Shown: positions 43,904 through 55,010, counted from the stretch's first letter. The stretch is 61,299 nt of DNA from an uncultured Chloroflexota bacterium (GCA_902805635.1 CADCTC010000076.1:1-61299), one strand, 5' to 3'. The notes: a model not told the origin generated them from the sequence alone. Made by a program: numbers and translations.

Positions 43904-44027
43904 GAGAGGCTGCTCCTTTTCTTCGGTGCGGCATTGTACAGCGGGCGCGGTGAGCGTGCCGTGAGCGCCCGCGAGCCCTCGCGACGTCAAGCGAGGTGGC
44001 CCCACGCGGCGTTACACTTCCTGTTTC

Positions 44028-45416
44028 ATGGCCACCGACCAAATCAACCGGGGCAGCGACACCGGCCAGAACCATTACGACGTGCTGGGGGTAGACCGCC
44101 GCGCCTCCAAGGACGACGTGCGTGCCGCCTACCGGTTGCGCTCGCACATGTTCCACCCGGACAAGTACGAGAACTACCCAGAGCCGCTGCGCACACAGCT
44201 GCTGGCTGAGGCGGCCAAGGAGTTCAAGAAGCTCACCCAGGCGTACGACACGCTGCGCGACCCCTCGCGGCGCGCCGCGCACGACCGCCAGCTGGACGCG
44301 CCGTGGGGCGGGCAGGGCCGTGCGCCCGGCCGGTCTTCCCGCGCCGCTGCTCCCGCCGCCCCACGGCGCGCCGCCGCGGCGCCGGGCCGGGCCAATGTGC
44401 GTGAGGCGGCCGACGTGGACGAGGAGGAGCGCCGCAAGGCGCAGCGCGAGGAACGTGCCAGAAAACGCGCCGAGGCGGCCGAGCCACCGCGTCCGCGTGA
44501 GCGAGACCCCATGCTGGTGGTGCGTCCGGGCGAGCTGGACTTCGGGGCGCTGGCGCTGGGCGCCGCCAAGCAGCTGCCGCTGAAGATCGCCAACGCCGGT
44601 GGGCGCACGCTGTTTGGCGAGATCACGTCCAACCGCTCGTGGCTCTCCGTGAACCGGCGCTCGTTCGTCTCCAGCTCTGCGCTGGTGCTGGTCCAGGTGG
44701 ACACCAACGGCCTGCGCGCGGGTGAAGAGTACACAGGAGCGCTGGTGGTGAGCACGCTCAACGGGGGCGACCAGCTGGTGCCGGTGAGCCTGCGCGTCTC
44801 CGGCAAGCCTGAGCCGCTGCTGGCGGGGGCGCCCTCACTGCTGGACTTTGGCGTGGCCGAGCCGGGCAGCACCAAGACGCGCACGGTGCGCCTGACGAAT
44901 GGTGGCACGGGCACGCTGATCGGCAGCGTCGCGACGCGCGGCGACTGGCTTTCGGTCAGCGAGACGCGCTTCCGCGCCAATGAGGCGGTCTTCGAGGTGA
45001 TCGCTCGCACCGCCGGGCTGCCGGCCGGCGAGCACCAGGGCGAGGTGCTGGTCTATACCAACGGCGGACAGGCAAAGGTCCATGTACTCTTGCAGGTAGC
45101 CACTGGCGCAGGGATGGCGGCTCCCGGCAGCGCGGAGCAGGCCGGAGAGGGCACCGGCGAAAGCGGTCGCGCAGTGAACGGATCGGGCAAGGCACGCGCT
45201 GCGGGCGTAGCGGGCGCCTCACGCACGGCGCCGGTGGCGGAGCTGAGCGCGCAGGAGCAACAGGCGCTGCTCAAGCGCATCGTGCAGATCGAGCCGGAGA
45301 CTACCTTCGAGCGCGACTTCCTGCGCCGGGTGGTGCACCTGATCCGCGCGGGCGAGCACCTGGCGCCCGGCGAGCTGGCCAAGATCTACGAGCTGGAGGC
45401 GCGCAAGACAGAGTAG
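44028..45416 (+). CDS. DnaJ-domain protein with two Ig-like domains
   Basis: 462 residues. A J domain occupies ~15-88 with the HPD motif at 43-45 (HPDKYENY). It is followed by a charged, Arg/Ala-rich linker (~90-155) and then two similar beta-sandwich repeats (LDFGALALGAAKQLPLKIAN and LDFGVAEPGSTKTRTVRLTN) of the ASH/BACON type. A Ser/Gly linker and a helical C-terminus end the protein. No zinc-finger or client-binding domain of DnaJ is present. TACACT lies 9 nt before the ATG with no ribosome binding site. It could recruit Hsp70 to a specific target. Confidence 0.8.
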   Translation: MATDQINRGSDTGQNHYDVLGVDRRASKDDVRAAYRLRSHMFHPDKYENYPEPLRTQLLAEAAKEFKKLTQAYDTLRDPSRRAAHDRQLDAPWGGQGRAPGRSSRAAAPAAPRRAAAAPGRANVREAADVDEEERRKAQREERARKRAEAAEPPRPRERDPMLVVRPGELDFGALALGAAKQLPLKIANAGGRTLFGEITSNRSWLSVNRRSFVSSSALVLVQVDTNGLRAGEEYTGALVVSTLNGGDQLVPVSLRVSGKPEPLLAGAPSLLDFGVAEPGSTKTRTVRLTNGGTGTLIGSVATRGDWLSVSETRFRANEAVFEVIARTAGLPAGEHQGEVLVYTNGGQAKVHVLLQVATGAGMAAPGSAEQAGEGTGESGRAVNGSGKARAAGVAGASRTAPVAELSAQEQQALLKRIVQIEPETTFERDFLRRVVHLIRAGEHLAPGELAKIYELEARKTE

Positions 45417-45471
45417 GCGCCCCCTTGATTTTGCGCAGCTGGTGGAGCCGCCGCTCGCGGGTCGGTGGGCG

Positions 45472-46884
45472 CTACGGCTTGGGCGTGCGGTTCTCCTTTT
45501 TGGCGATGTCCCACTCCTGCTGGAGCTTGCCGGCCCATTCCTTGGGAGTTTGCTTCTGGTTCATGATGTCCACCAGGCCATCCCAATAGAGGTCCACGAA
45601 CTTGGCCGGCACCACCACAGAGACGTTGTAGCCCATCTCCTGGCCGGAGGCGATGGTGCGCAGTGCGCCCGACATGGCGGCCGGCACCTTGTAGTCTTCA
45701 GGCTTGAACGGCACCGGCGCCACTTGGAAGAGGATCTCGATCCAGTGCTTCTGCGCCGCGGGGCTCATCAGGAAGTCCATGAACGTGACGGTGGCCTGGC
45801 GATCTTTGGTCTCTGACCAGCCCGAGAAGCCGCCGCCGATGCCACCGGCGATGGTGGGCTTGATCTTTGGGTCCTGCGAGGGTGGGATGAAGAAGTCGTA
45901 GTCGAAGCCGGGCGTGTCGCGCTTGCGCTGTTCGAAGGTGGCTACGTTCCAGGTGCCGTTGCCCCACATGGCCTGCTTGCCATTCTGCATATCGGCGTTG
46001 AGGTCATAGGTGCCGGTCTGGTTATCGGTAGGGATCCAGCCCTGCTTCATGAAGTCCACCATGGTCTGGGCCGCTTTGGTGACGCCCTCGGTCTGGTCCC
46101 AGCGCTTGTCCTTGTAGAGCAGGTCTTCGAAGCCGTCCTTGCCGATCAGGCCCATCAGGTAGACCGAGTAATTGTGACCGGGGTTGGTGCGCCCCTTGGC
46201 GACGTTCATCGGCTGCACGCCGGAGGACTTCAACGTGGCGTTAAGCTTGAGGAACTCGTCCCACGTCTTGGGCGCAGCCTTGATGCCGGCGCGCTCCCAG
46301 GCGGTCTTGTTGTAGAAGATGGGGATGAACTCCACCTCGTGCGGCACCCCCCATGTCTTGCCAAACAGCTTTGAGCGGTTGCGCGCCCACGGGAGGACGC
46401 GCTTGAGGTTGGGCATGTTGGCGTAGTACTCGTCCAGCGCCAGCACCGCCTTCTTGTCCACCAGCGGCTGCTGGTAGCTGGGCGGGATGTCGCGCTGCCA
46501 CACGTCCCAGGCAGTGCTGGCGCCCAGCGACGCGAACAGCTTGTCGTCGCGCGTCTGCCCCGCGGCCACCGGGGTCGCGTCGATCTCCAGCGTGATGTTC
46601 GGGTACGCCTCCTTGAACGACGCCGTCGCCGCGGTCCAGAACTGCTTGGCCAGCTCGCTGGTACTCTCCTGCCAGAAGAGCACTTTCCCTTTAGTCGCCG
46701 CCCCCGTGCCGCTGGCGCCCGTGCCCGCGCCGCTCCCCGCTGCTCCGCACGCGGCGAGCGCGGGCGTCACCAGCATCGCTGCGCCGGCGGTGCCCAGCGT
46801 CCGCCCAAACAGGCCCCGGCGGGTCACTGGTGCGCACTGGGCACGGTGGGTACTGGTCAGGTCCACTGGCTGTGTGTTCATCAT
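45472..46884 (-). CDS. Extracellular sugar-binding lipoprotein
   Basis: 470 residues from ATG 46884 (the second codon is also ATG). The leader has TRRGLFGRTLGTAGAAMLVTPALAAC, Tat type with a lipobox, then a Gly/Ser/Ala linker. The body has FIPIFYNKTAWERAGIKAAP and a TWDEFLKLNATL hinge element. A LacI-type operator lies 60 bp upstream, so it is probably sugar-regulated. It diverges from a creatininase-family gene and again lacks permease partners. Confidence 0.87.
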   Translation of the reverse strand: MMNTQPVDLTSTHRAQCAPVTRRGLFGRTLGTAGAAMLVTPALAACGAAGSGAGTGASGTGAATKGKVLFWQESTSELAKQFWTAATASFKEAYPNITLEIDATPVAAGQTRDDKLFASLGASTAWDVWQRDIPPSYQQPLVDKKAVLALDEYYANMPNLKRVLPWARNRSKLFGKTWGVPHEVEFIPIFYNKTAWERAGIKAAPKTWDEFLKLNATLKSSGVQPMNVAKGRTNPGHNYSVYLMGLIGKDGFEDLLYKDKRWDQTEGVTKAAQTMVDFMKQGWIPTDNQTGTYDLNADMQNGKQAMWGNGTWNVATFEQRKRDTPGFDYDFFIPPSQDPKIKPTIAGGIGGGFSGWSETKDRQATVTFMDFLMSPAAQKHWIEILFQVAPVPFKPEDYKVPAAMSGALRTIASGQEMGYNVSVVVPAKFVDLYWDGLVDIMNQKQTPKEWAGKLQQEWDIAKKENRTPKP

Positions 46885-46943
46885 AGTAGGGGTCCCTTTG
46901 GTAGTGGTGAAACCGCTCCTCCCTTGGAGCTGCTCTCCGTGAC

Positions 46944-46957
46944 GGTAAACGTTTGCC
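46944..46957. promoter_or_regulatory. LacI-family operator-like palindrome
   Basis: GGTAAACGTTTGCC is a 14-bp near-perfect palindrome with a central CG and a single mismatched pair, the usual form of LacI-family (cre-like) operators. It lies between the divergent solute-binding and creatininase genes. No LacI-type gene is in the window. Confidence 0.55.
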
Positions 46958-47052
46958 CGGCGCGAGTCAAGTGGAAGGCGCCCAGTGCGCAGTCGCCTGG
47001 ACGCCAACCGGCGCTATAGTGTGCGCGGACTACAGCGAACCGAGATGCACCG

Positions 47053-47904
47053 ATGACGACCGACGACCTTTCGCGGCAGCAACACCTATTCGCCCATCTC
47101 CAGAACCGGCCGCTGTGGCCGGACGGGCGCATCGAGCGGCGGCTGGAGCGGCTGCGCCCGCGTCAGATGGTGGCGCTGCGCGAGGAAGTCCCGCTACTCT
47201 ACCTGCCCGCCGGGACTATGGAGTGGCACGAGCGCCACATGCCGCTGGGCACGGACGGCTTCACTGCCCATGATATGGCGGTGCTGGCCGCGGAGCACAC
47301 GGGCGGCGTGGTCTACCCGGCGCTCTACTGGGGCCTGGATGAGTACGGCACCTCCGCCAGTGGGACCATCCGCAGTGGAATGGACATCAGCGCCGATCTC
47401 CCGCTGCCGGGCAGCATCTACCGCATTGGGCATGAGACGTACGAGCGACTACTGATGGAAGCCGTGGCGGAGATCTTCCGCGCGGGCTACCGGCTGGTGG
47501 CGCTGATTACCGGTCACGGCGCGCGTGGGCAGGAGCACACCATCCGCAAAGTGGCTCTACGCTTCAACGAGGCCGCGGGCTACCCGTGCGTGGTCGTGCA
47601 CAGCAGCTGGACTTTCGCGGCCGCTGTGGTGCCCGACGGCGCCGGCCACGCTGGCCGCCTGGAGACGACGCTGATGGCCGGACTGCGTCCCGAGCTGGTG
47701 GATCCCAGCGAGCTGCCGCCCGCGGAGCAGCCGCTGATCGGCGCGGCCGAGTCGCGCGCACACCCCGTGCACGGCGAGATCACGCCGGAGCTCTCTCGCG
47801 CAGCCGTGGAGGAAGGCGTGGCGCGCATGGTGGAGTTCGTCCAGGACGCCCTGCGCCGCCTGCCGCCGGACGCCCGCCCGCCCCGCTCCGCGCGCGGCCT
47901 CTGA
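47053..47904 (+). CDS. Creatininase family protein
   Basis: 283 residues. The metal ligands match the family pattern: Glu57, His59 and Asp68 (GTMEWHERHMPLGTDGF), then ITGHGARGQEHT and a Glu in AGHAGRLETTLM. Members include creatinine amidohydrolase and various amide or lactam hydrolases, so the substrate is open. TATAGT at 47015-47020 may be its -10 box. It diverges from a solute-binding lipoprotein across a LacI-type operator and may be co-controlled with it. Confidence 0.87.
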   Translation: MTTDDLSRQQHLFAHLQNRPLWPDGRIERRLERLRPRQMVALREEVPLLYLPAGTMEWHERHMPLGTDGFTAHDMAVLAAEHTGGVVYPALYWGLDEYGTSASGTIRSGMDISADLPLPGSIYRIGHETYERLLMEAVAEIFRAGYRLVALITGHGARGQEHTIRKVALRFNEAAGYPCVVVHSSWTFAAAVVPDGAGHAGRLETTLMAGLRPELVDPSELPPAEQPLIGAAESRAHPVHGEITPELSRAAVEEGVARMVEFVQDALRRLPPDARPPRSARGL

Positions 47905-47982
47905 ACAGTTCTACCGGTGGTGTCGGAGCGGACCAGGAGGCAAGGTCCGCACCGCTACACTTCCGGCGGAAAGTAACAGGAC

Positions 47983-48483
47983 GTGCTGGATCGAGTCACC
48001 GGCTGGCTGGGATCGCTCTTGGGACGCGGCGAGCAGGGCGGCAAAGACGGTAAGCAGGCCAAGACCACTCAGGGCGCGCGTAGCGGTGGCACGGGTGGTC
48101 GTTCCGCGCGAGCTTCCGGGAAGCCGGCTACACGCGCGCCGCAGACGTCCCGAGTGTCGCGGACGGCGGCGGCTGCCCAGGTCGTGGGGAGTGGCGGCAA
48201 GACGTCGGACGACTTCTGGGCGTTCGCCGAGGCGCTGCGCGAGGTGTCTCCCGACTTCGATCGCTACTGCCGCGTCACGGATGACGACGCGGCGGGACCG
48301 GCGCTGCGTGCCGTGTATGCGCTGCTGCCGCAGACGGGCAAGGTGAGCCGCGTGGCGGTGATGCGCCGCTACCTGGCACAACGGGCGCGTGCTGATGACG
48401 AGGCGGATGACGCCGCACTGATCGCCCGGATGAGCGAGCGCCAGCTCATTCAGCTGGCGCGGCGCGCCGGCATGCCCGTTTAG
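47983..48483 (+). CDS. Hypothetical protein (166 residues)
   Basis: GTG start with TACACT about 21 bp upstream. Residues 1-65 are basic and low-complexity (Gly, Ser, Thr, Arg, Lys), probably disordered. Residues 70-166 are a compact helical domain (SDDFWAFAEALREVSPDFDR, VAVMRRYLAQRARADDEADD). No family is recognised. The next gene has a similar plan, a disordered start and a helical end, and the same direction. Confidence 0.6.
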   Translation: MLDRVTGWLGSLLGRGEQGGKDGKQAKTTQGARSGGTGGRSARASGKPATRAPQTSRVSRTAAAAQVVGSGGKTSDDFWAFAEALREVSPDFDRYCRVTDDDAAGPALRAVYALLPQTGKVSRVAVMRRYLAQRARADDEADDAALIARMSERQLIQLARRAGMPV

Positions 48484-48536
48484 TCGCGGTTCATTCCTGT
48501 AGATTCTTGCCGGCACCGGAGCACTGGAGAGCGTGC

Positions 48537-48857
48537 ATGTCCAATACGTCTGATCTGGCTGAGAGCGCGGACACCCAGGAGAACGGCGAAGACGTAGCAC
48601 CCGCGGCGTCCGCGCGCGATACCATGGTGAGTGTTGCGGAGCTAGAGGACCTGGGGAAGCGCTACGCCATGGACTCTGACCTGGCGGACGCGCTGCGGGC
48701 GGGGTTCCGCGAGGTGAAGCGCGCGCCGGGCGAGGCCAAGCGACTGGGCACGCTGCTGCACGGGCTGGCTCGCAAGCACGAGTCGGACGCCCATCACACG
48801 GCTGAAGAGGTAGGACGCGTCATCGGCGCCATCCAGCGCCAGCGCGGCGAAGAGTGA
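48537..48857 (+). CDS. Hypothetical protein (106 residues)
   Basis: ATG 48537 with GGAGAG about 4 nt upstream. An acidic disordered start (~30 residues) is followed by a helical region (DLADALRAGFREVKRAPGEA, LGTLLHGLARKHESDAHHTA). No family is recognised. It probably forms a two-gene unit with the preceding hypothetical gene. Confidence 0.6.
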   Translation: MSNTSDLAESADTQENGEDVAPAASARDTMVSVAELEDLGKRYAMDSDLADALRAGFREVKRAPGEAKRLGTLLHGLARKHESDAHHTAEEVGRVIGAIQRQRGEE

Positions 48858-48916
48858 CCTGACCGGGTGGCCAGTCCGCGGTGCACCAGTTTGCCGGTCG
48901 GCCGGGCGCCAGGCCG

Positions 48917-50386
48917 CTATGCTAGCTGGAACTGCGGCGACGCGAGGTAGAGGTACACGATGCCGCGCCCTTTGCGGTCCAGGTACTCAGGCGTCAGGCG
49001 GATGGCGCCACCGGCTCGCGTGCTGCCATTGCCGGCGTATTCCAGCAACGCCTTGCGCATGGCGGGCGTCACCTGCCCGTCCAGCAGCAGGTTGCCGTAG
49101 TAAGCGATCAGGTCACCGGCGGTGGTGAGGTTGTGGCGCTTGATGGCCTCCTGCACCTGCCGCCCGTTCTCGCGGCTGCTGGTTAACGCGTTGGCAAAGT
49201 TCACCCGCTCCAGCCAGGTGCTGCTGCTGATCCAGTCAACACCGGCCGCGCCGGTGGGCCAGCCCGCCACGTTTGGCGGATTGAAGAGCGCCTGCCCCAT
49301 CCTGGTGGTGCGCTGAGGCAGGTCGTTGAGCACCGATGCGCCGGACACGGCGCGCAGCGCCCCAGCCACCAGCTCTGCCGGGCTCTTCACCAGCGCGCGG
49401 TACGCCGGCTCGGAGTAGAACGCCGGCGAGAGGAAGAGCGCGCGCAGCATGGCCTTGACGCTGCCATCGCTCCGCTGGTAGGCGGCCACTAGTGGACGCA
49501 GGTCTTCCGACGTGGGGTTGGGATACGCGAAGAACTGGAACAACCGCCGCGCGAGGTACCACGGCGTTGCCGGGTGCTGCGTCACGATGCGGTACACGTC
49601 TTGCGCGCCAAACATGCCGGTCTTGCCCAGGATGGTCTTGGCGCCTGTATCGAACTGAGCGGGGCGCATCACGAACGTGCCCTGGTCCAGCCCGCGCCCG
49701 GTCAGCGCGCGTGCCACCTCACGCACGTCCTGCTCGCCGTAGGGCTGTTTTCCGTCCGGCCCGGTGTTACCCAAGGTGAACAGCTCCATCAGCTCGCGCG
49801 CGTAATTCTCGTTGGGCTTGCCTTTGTTGTTGACCTGGGCATCAAGCCAGACCATCATCGCCGGGTCCTTGGAAATGCCCGCGATGAGCGTCTCGAACCG
49901 GTCCAGCGCGTGCGCGCGCAAGAAGCGGTGCTGGTCCAGCATGTAGTGCGGCGGGTTGGGGTTCTGGGGCGTGGGGTTGGGCAGGCCAACCTTGCCCGTG
50001 GCGCTGGTGAGCAGGCCGTGCCAGAAGAGCGTCATCTTCTCCTGCAGCGGCCGCGCGCCGTACACCATGCGGAACAGCCACCACTTCTGGAGGTCGCCCA
50101 GCTTGCGCAGGTCCAGCGAGAGGCGCGCGGCGCGTTCTTCGGAGTCGTCGGGCACGCTTTCGTAGTCGAGCAGGCGGTCCACCGCGCCTACCAGCCCCAA
50201 GGCCTCGTACTCGTCCAGCTGCTCTTCGCCGGCGCCGAACCCCGCCCGTCGCAGCAGGTGCGCCACCTGCGTCCGCCGCACTTTCAGCGGGTGGATGCGC
50301 GTGCGATCATAGCTGCACGCCGCTGCCAGGAATACCGCCTGCAATGCGGCGGTCACCCCCAGCAGCAGCTCGCGCCGCGGCGTCAT
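48917..50386 (-). CDS. DUF1800 family protein
   Basis: 489 residues. A Tat-like start (TPRRELLLGVTAALQAVFLAAAC) ends in a lipobox. The family core follows: HLLRRAGFGAGEEQLDEY, KMTLFWHGLLTS, NENYARELMELFTLG (the most conserved block), REVARALTGRG and NPPNVAGWPTG. The function is unknown. DUF1800 genes usually sit next to a DUF1501 gene, which is absent here. AAGGAG precedes the ATG at 50386. Confidence 0.88.
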   Translation of the reverse strand: MTPRRELLLGVTAALQAVFLAAACSYDRTRIHPLKVRRTQVAHLLRRAGFGAGEEQLDEYEALGLVGAVDRLLDYESVPDDSEERAARLSLDLRKLGDLQKWWLFRMVYGARPLQEKMTLFWHGLLTSATGKVGLPNPTPQNPNPPHYMLDQHRFLRAHALDRFETLIAGISKDPAMMVWLDAQVNNKGKPNENYARELMELFTLGNTGPDGKQPYGEQDVREVARALTGRGLDQGTFVMRPAQFDTGAKTILGKTGMFGAQDVYRIVTQHPATPWYLARRLFQFFAYPNPTSEDLRPLVAAYQRSDGSVKAMLRALFLSPAFYSEPAYRALVKSPAELVAGALRAVSGASVLNDLPQRTTRMGQALFNPPNVAGWPTGAAGVDWISSSTWLERVNFANALTSSRENGRQVQEAIKRHNLTTAGDLIAYYGNLLLDGQVTPAMRKALLEYAGNGSTRAGGAIRLTPEYLDRKGRGIVYLYLASPQFQLA

Positions 50387-50504
50387 GTGCAGCTCTCCTT
50401 CACTACGTTCAGCACCGGCATCAGCACCCCCACTCGCCGCCTCTCTGCCTTAGGGAAGGTACAACGCCGGCCGTCTCGCGTCAAACACCGGAATAAGGAT
50501 GTGC

Positions 50505-50510
50505 TAGGCT
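50505..50510 (+). promoter_or_regulatory. -10-like box placed for leaderless transcription
   Basis: TAGGCT ends 6 nt before the ATG of the prolyl oligopeptidase gene. Transcription starting ~7 nt after the box would begin on the A of the start codon. No ribosome binding site is seen. Confidence 0.4.
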
Positions 50511-50516
50511 GCCGGG

Positions 50517-52607
<2,091 letters not shown>

Positions 52608-52716
52608 GTTCGGGACGCACCCATAGGCTGCCACTGGCTGGCGTGTCCGCTGCACGCACGCAGCCCCTATCCTAATAGGAAGCACGTTTCGCCAGCACAG
52701 AGAAAGGCCGTCCACT

Positions 52717-54078
52717 ATGCGCATCACCCTGGAAGTCCCCGACCAGCTCATGCACGGTTTGCTGGACGGCGTGCCGATCCCTGAGATGGCGCGCGTGCGC
52801 TACCACCTGCGCACGCCGGACGCCATTGGGGACGTGCGCGCCGCCGTCGCCGCGCAGCTGCGGCGCCCGGAGGTGCGTGGGCTGGTGTCGCCCGGCCAGC
52901 GCATCGCCATTGGCGTCGGCTCCAGGGGTATTGGGCGGCTAGCGGAGATCGTCACCGCGCTGGTGGCGGAGCTCAAGGCGCTTGGCGCCCAGCCGTTCAT
53001 CATCCCCGCCATGGGCTCGCACGGCGGCGCGACTTCTGAAGGGCAGCGCGAGGTACTGGCCCACTTGGGGGTGACCGAGGCCAGCGCCGGCTGCCCCGTC
53101 GTCTCCGACGTGACCACGGTGGAGGCGGGCCGCACCGACGACGGCATCCCAGTGCGGATCGACCAGCACGCGCTCGCCGCAGACGGCATCGTCTTCGTCG
53201 CGCGCGTCAAGCCGCACACTGCCTTCCGCGGCGACTACGAGAGTGGCCTGGCCAAGATGATCTCCATCGGGCTTGGCAAGCAGGCCGGCGCCGCCGCGTG
53301 CCATGCTGCCGGGTTCGGCGACATGGCGCGCCGCGTCCCCGCGCTTGCCCGCGTCCTGCTTGCGAAGGCGCCGATCCGGTTTGGGCTGGCCATCTTGGAG
53401 AACGCCCATGACCGGCCATTCCGGATCGAGGCGGTGCCGGCGGACCGCATCATGGCTGAGGAGCCCGCCCTGTTGCTGGAGGCCAAGGCGACCATGCCGC
53501 GCCTGCCGTTCGAGCAGCTGGATGTGCTGGTGATCGACCAGATCGGCAAGAACATCAGCGGCGACGGCGCAGACCCGAACATCACCGGCCGCTATCCCAC
53601 TGCCTACGCCAGTGGCGGGCCAGTTGTGGCCAAGCAGGTCGTGCTCGACCTGACGCCGGAGACCGACGGCAACGCGAACGGCCTGGGCACGGCGGACTTC
53701 ACCACCGTCCGCGCGGTGCAGAAGCTGAGCCTGGGGCAGACGTATCCCAATGGCATCACCTCGACGGTTGTCGGCCCCACTAGCATCCCAATGATCCTGC
53801 CCTCGGACCGCCTGGCGCTGGCCGCTGCGCTGGCCACGTGCAACGCCGTCGGCCGGGCGCCGCGCGTGCTGCGCATCGCAAACACACTCAAGCTGGAGGA
53901 GTTCGCGGTGTCCGCCTCGCTGCTAGACGACGTCGCGCAGGACCCACGCTTGGAAGTCGTTGCCGGACCGTCGTCCGTCGCGTTCGACGCGCAGGACGAC
54001 TTCCCTGATCTCGGCGCTCCCGGCGCAGCCTTGTCTACGGCCGGTCGCGAAGTGGCATCCGTGCCGGCGGGCCATTGA
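52717..54078 (+). CDS. LarA-superfamily protein (nickel-pincer isomerase-like, DUF2088)
   Basis: 453 residues. The LarA-type N-domain is seen as GQRIAIGVGSRGIGRL and PAMGSHGGATSEGQ. It is followed by the cofactor-region blocks KPHTAFRGDYESGLAKMISI and GLGKQAGAAACH. LarA homologues bind a nickel-pincer nucleotide and racemise or epimerise hydroxyacids. Histidines are present in the expected blocks, but the reaction is unknown. The cofactor synthesis genes larB, larC and larE are not in the window. Its 3' end overlaps the next SDR start, suggesting that the isomer made here is oxidised there. Confidence 0.8.
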   Translation: MRITLEVPDQLMHGLLDGVPIPEMARVRYHLRTPDAIGDVRAAVAAQLRRPEVRGLVSPGQRIAIGVGSRGIGRLAEIVTALVAELKALGAQPFIIPAMGSHGGATSEGQREVLAHLGVTEASAGCPVVSDVTTVEAGRTDDGIPVRIDQHALAADGIVFVARVKPHTAFRGDYESGLAKMISIGLGKQAGAAACHAAGFGDMARRVPALARVLLAKAPIRFGLAILENAHDRPFRIEAVPADRIMAEEPALLLEAKATMPRLPFEQLDVLVIDQIGKNISGDGADPNITGRYPTAYASGGPVVAKQVVLDLTPETDGNANGLGTADFTTVRAVQKLSLGQTYPNGITSTVVGPTSIPMILPSDRLALAAALATCNAVGRAPRVLRIANTLKLEEFAVSASLLDDVAQDPRLEVVAGPSSVAFDAQDDFPDLGAPGAALSTAGREVASVPAGH

Positions 54079-54968
54079 ACACGCACTCAGAAAGAAACGT
54101 CGTGACTACTCCGTCCACACCTCCCTCCTCTGACTTCTTGCGCTCGCTCTTCGATCTCTCCGGCCGCGTCGCGGTGGTCACCGGCGGCACGGGGGTGCTG
54201 GGCAGCGAGATGGCGCGCGGGCTAGCGCGGGCCGGTGCTCGCGTCGCCGTGATGGGCCGTCGCACTACGCAGGCAGAGGGTGTGGCGGCCGTGATCGTGA
54301 ATGCGGGCGGCGAGGCGATGGCTTTGCCGGCGGACGTGCTGGACGCGCGGCAGCTGACCGACGCGCGCTCGCGCCTGCTGGACACCTGGGGCAGGCCAGA
54401 CATCCTGATCAACGCCGCGGGGGGCAACATGCCCGCCGCGACCATCCCGGATGACCGCAGCATCTTCGACCTGGACCTGGGCGCGTTTGGCCAGGTATTG
54501 GACCTCAATCTGGCGGGCACCGTGCGCCCCAGCATGGTCTTTGGGGAGGCGATGGCGCGACCCGCCGCGGGCGAAACGCCGCGCGGCTGCATCGTCAACG
54601 TCTCATCGATGACCGTCGAGCGTGCCGTGACGCGCGTGGTGGGCTATTCTGCCGGTAAGGCGGCGATGGAAAACTTCACCCGCTGGCTCGCGGTGGAGCT
54701 CGCGCGCAAGTTCGGCGAAGGACTGCGCGTCAACGCCATCGCACCGGGCTTCTTCATCGGCGAGCAGAACCGCGCGCTGCTGACCCAGCCCGACGGCTCG
54801 CTGACCGCGCGCGGCCAGTCCATCGTCGCGCACACCCCGGCCGGACGCTTCGGCGAGGCGCACGAGCTGGTCAGCACACTGGTCTGGCTGTGCGGGCCGG
54901 GCGCCAGCTTCATCAACGGCATCGTGGTGCCCATCGACGGCGGCTTCTCCGCCTTCAGCGGGGTGTAG
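54075..54968 (+). CDS. SDR oxidoreductase, possibly a D-mannonate oxidoreductase-type enzyme
   Basis: 297 residues. SDR motifs: TGGTGVLGSEMARG, LINAAGGN (in place of NNAG), a Ser in IVNVSSMTVERA and Tyr-x3-Lys in GYSAGKAA, ending PIDGGFSAFSGV. The AAGGN form and C-terminus resemble fructuronate reductases/D-mannonate oxidoreductases of the SDR type. The TTG at 54075 overlaps the previous stop; GTG 54102 is an alternative. Pairing with a LarA-like isomerase fits hydroxyacid or sugar-acid conversion. Confidence 0.85.
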   Translation: MNTHSERNVVTTPSTPPSSDFLRSLFDLSGRVAVVTGGTGVLGSEMARGLARAGARVAVMGRRTTQAEGVAAVIVNAGGEAMALPADVLDARQLTDARSRLLDTWGRPDILINAAGGNMPAATIPDDRSIFDLDLGAFGQVLDLNLAGTVRPSMVFGEAMARPAAGETPRGCIVNVSSMTVERAVTRVVGYSAGKAAMENFTRWLAVELARKFGEGLRVNAIAPGFFIGEQNRALLTQPDGSLTARGQSIVAHTPAGRFGEAHELVSTLVWLCGPGASFINGIVVPIDGGFSAFSGV

Positions 54969-55010
54969 TCCCTCGCCGCGGTGAGCAACGCCCTCGGCCG
55001 GCGAGCGGCC

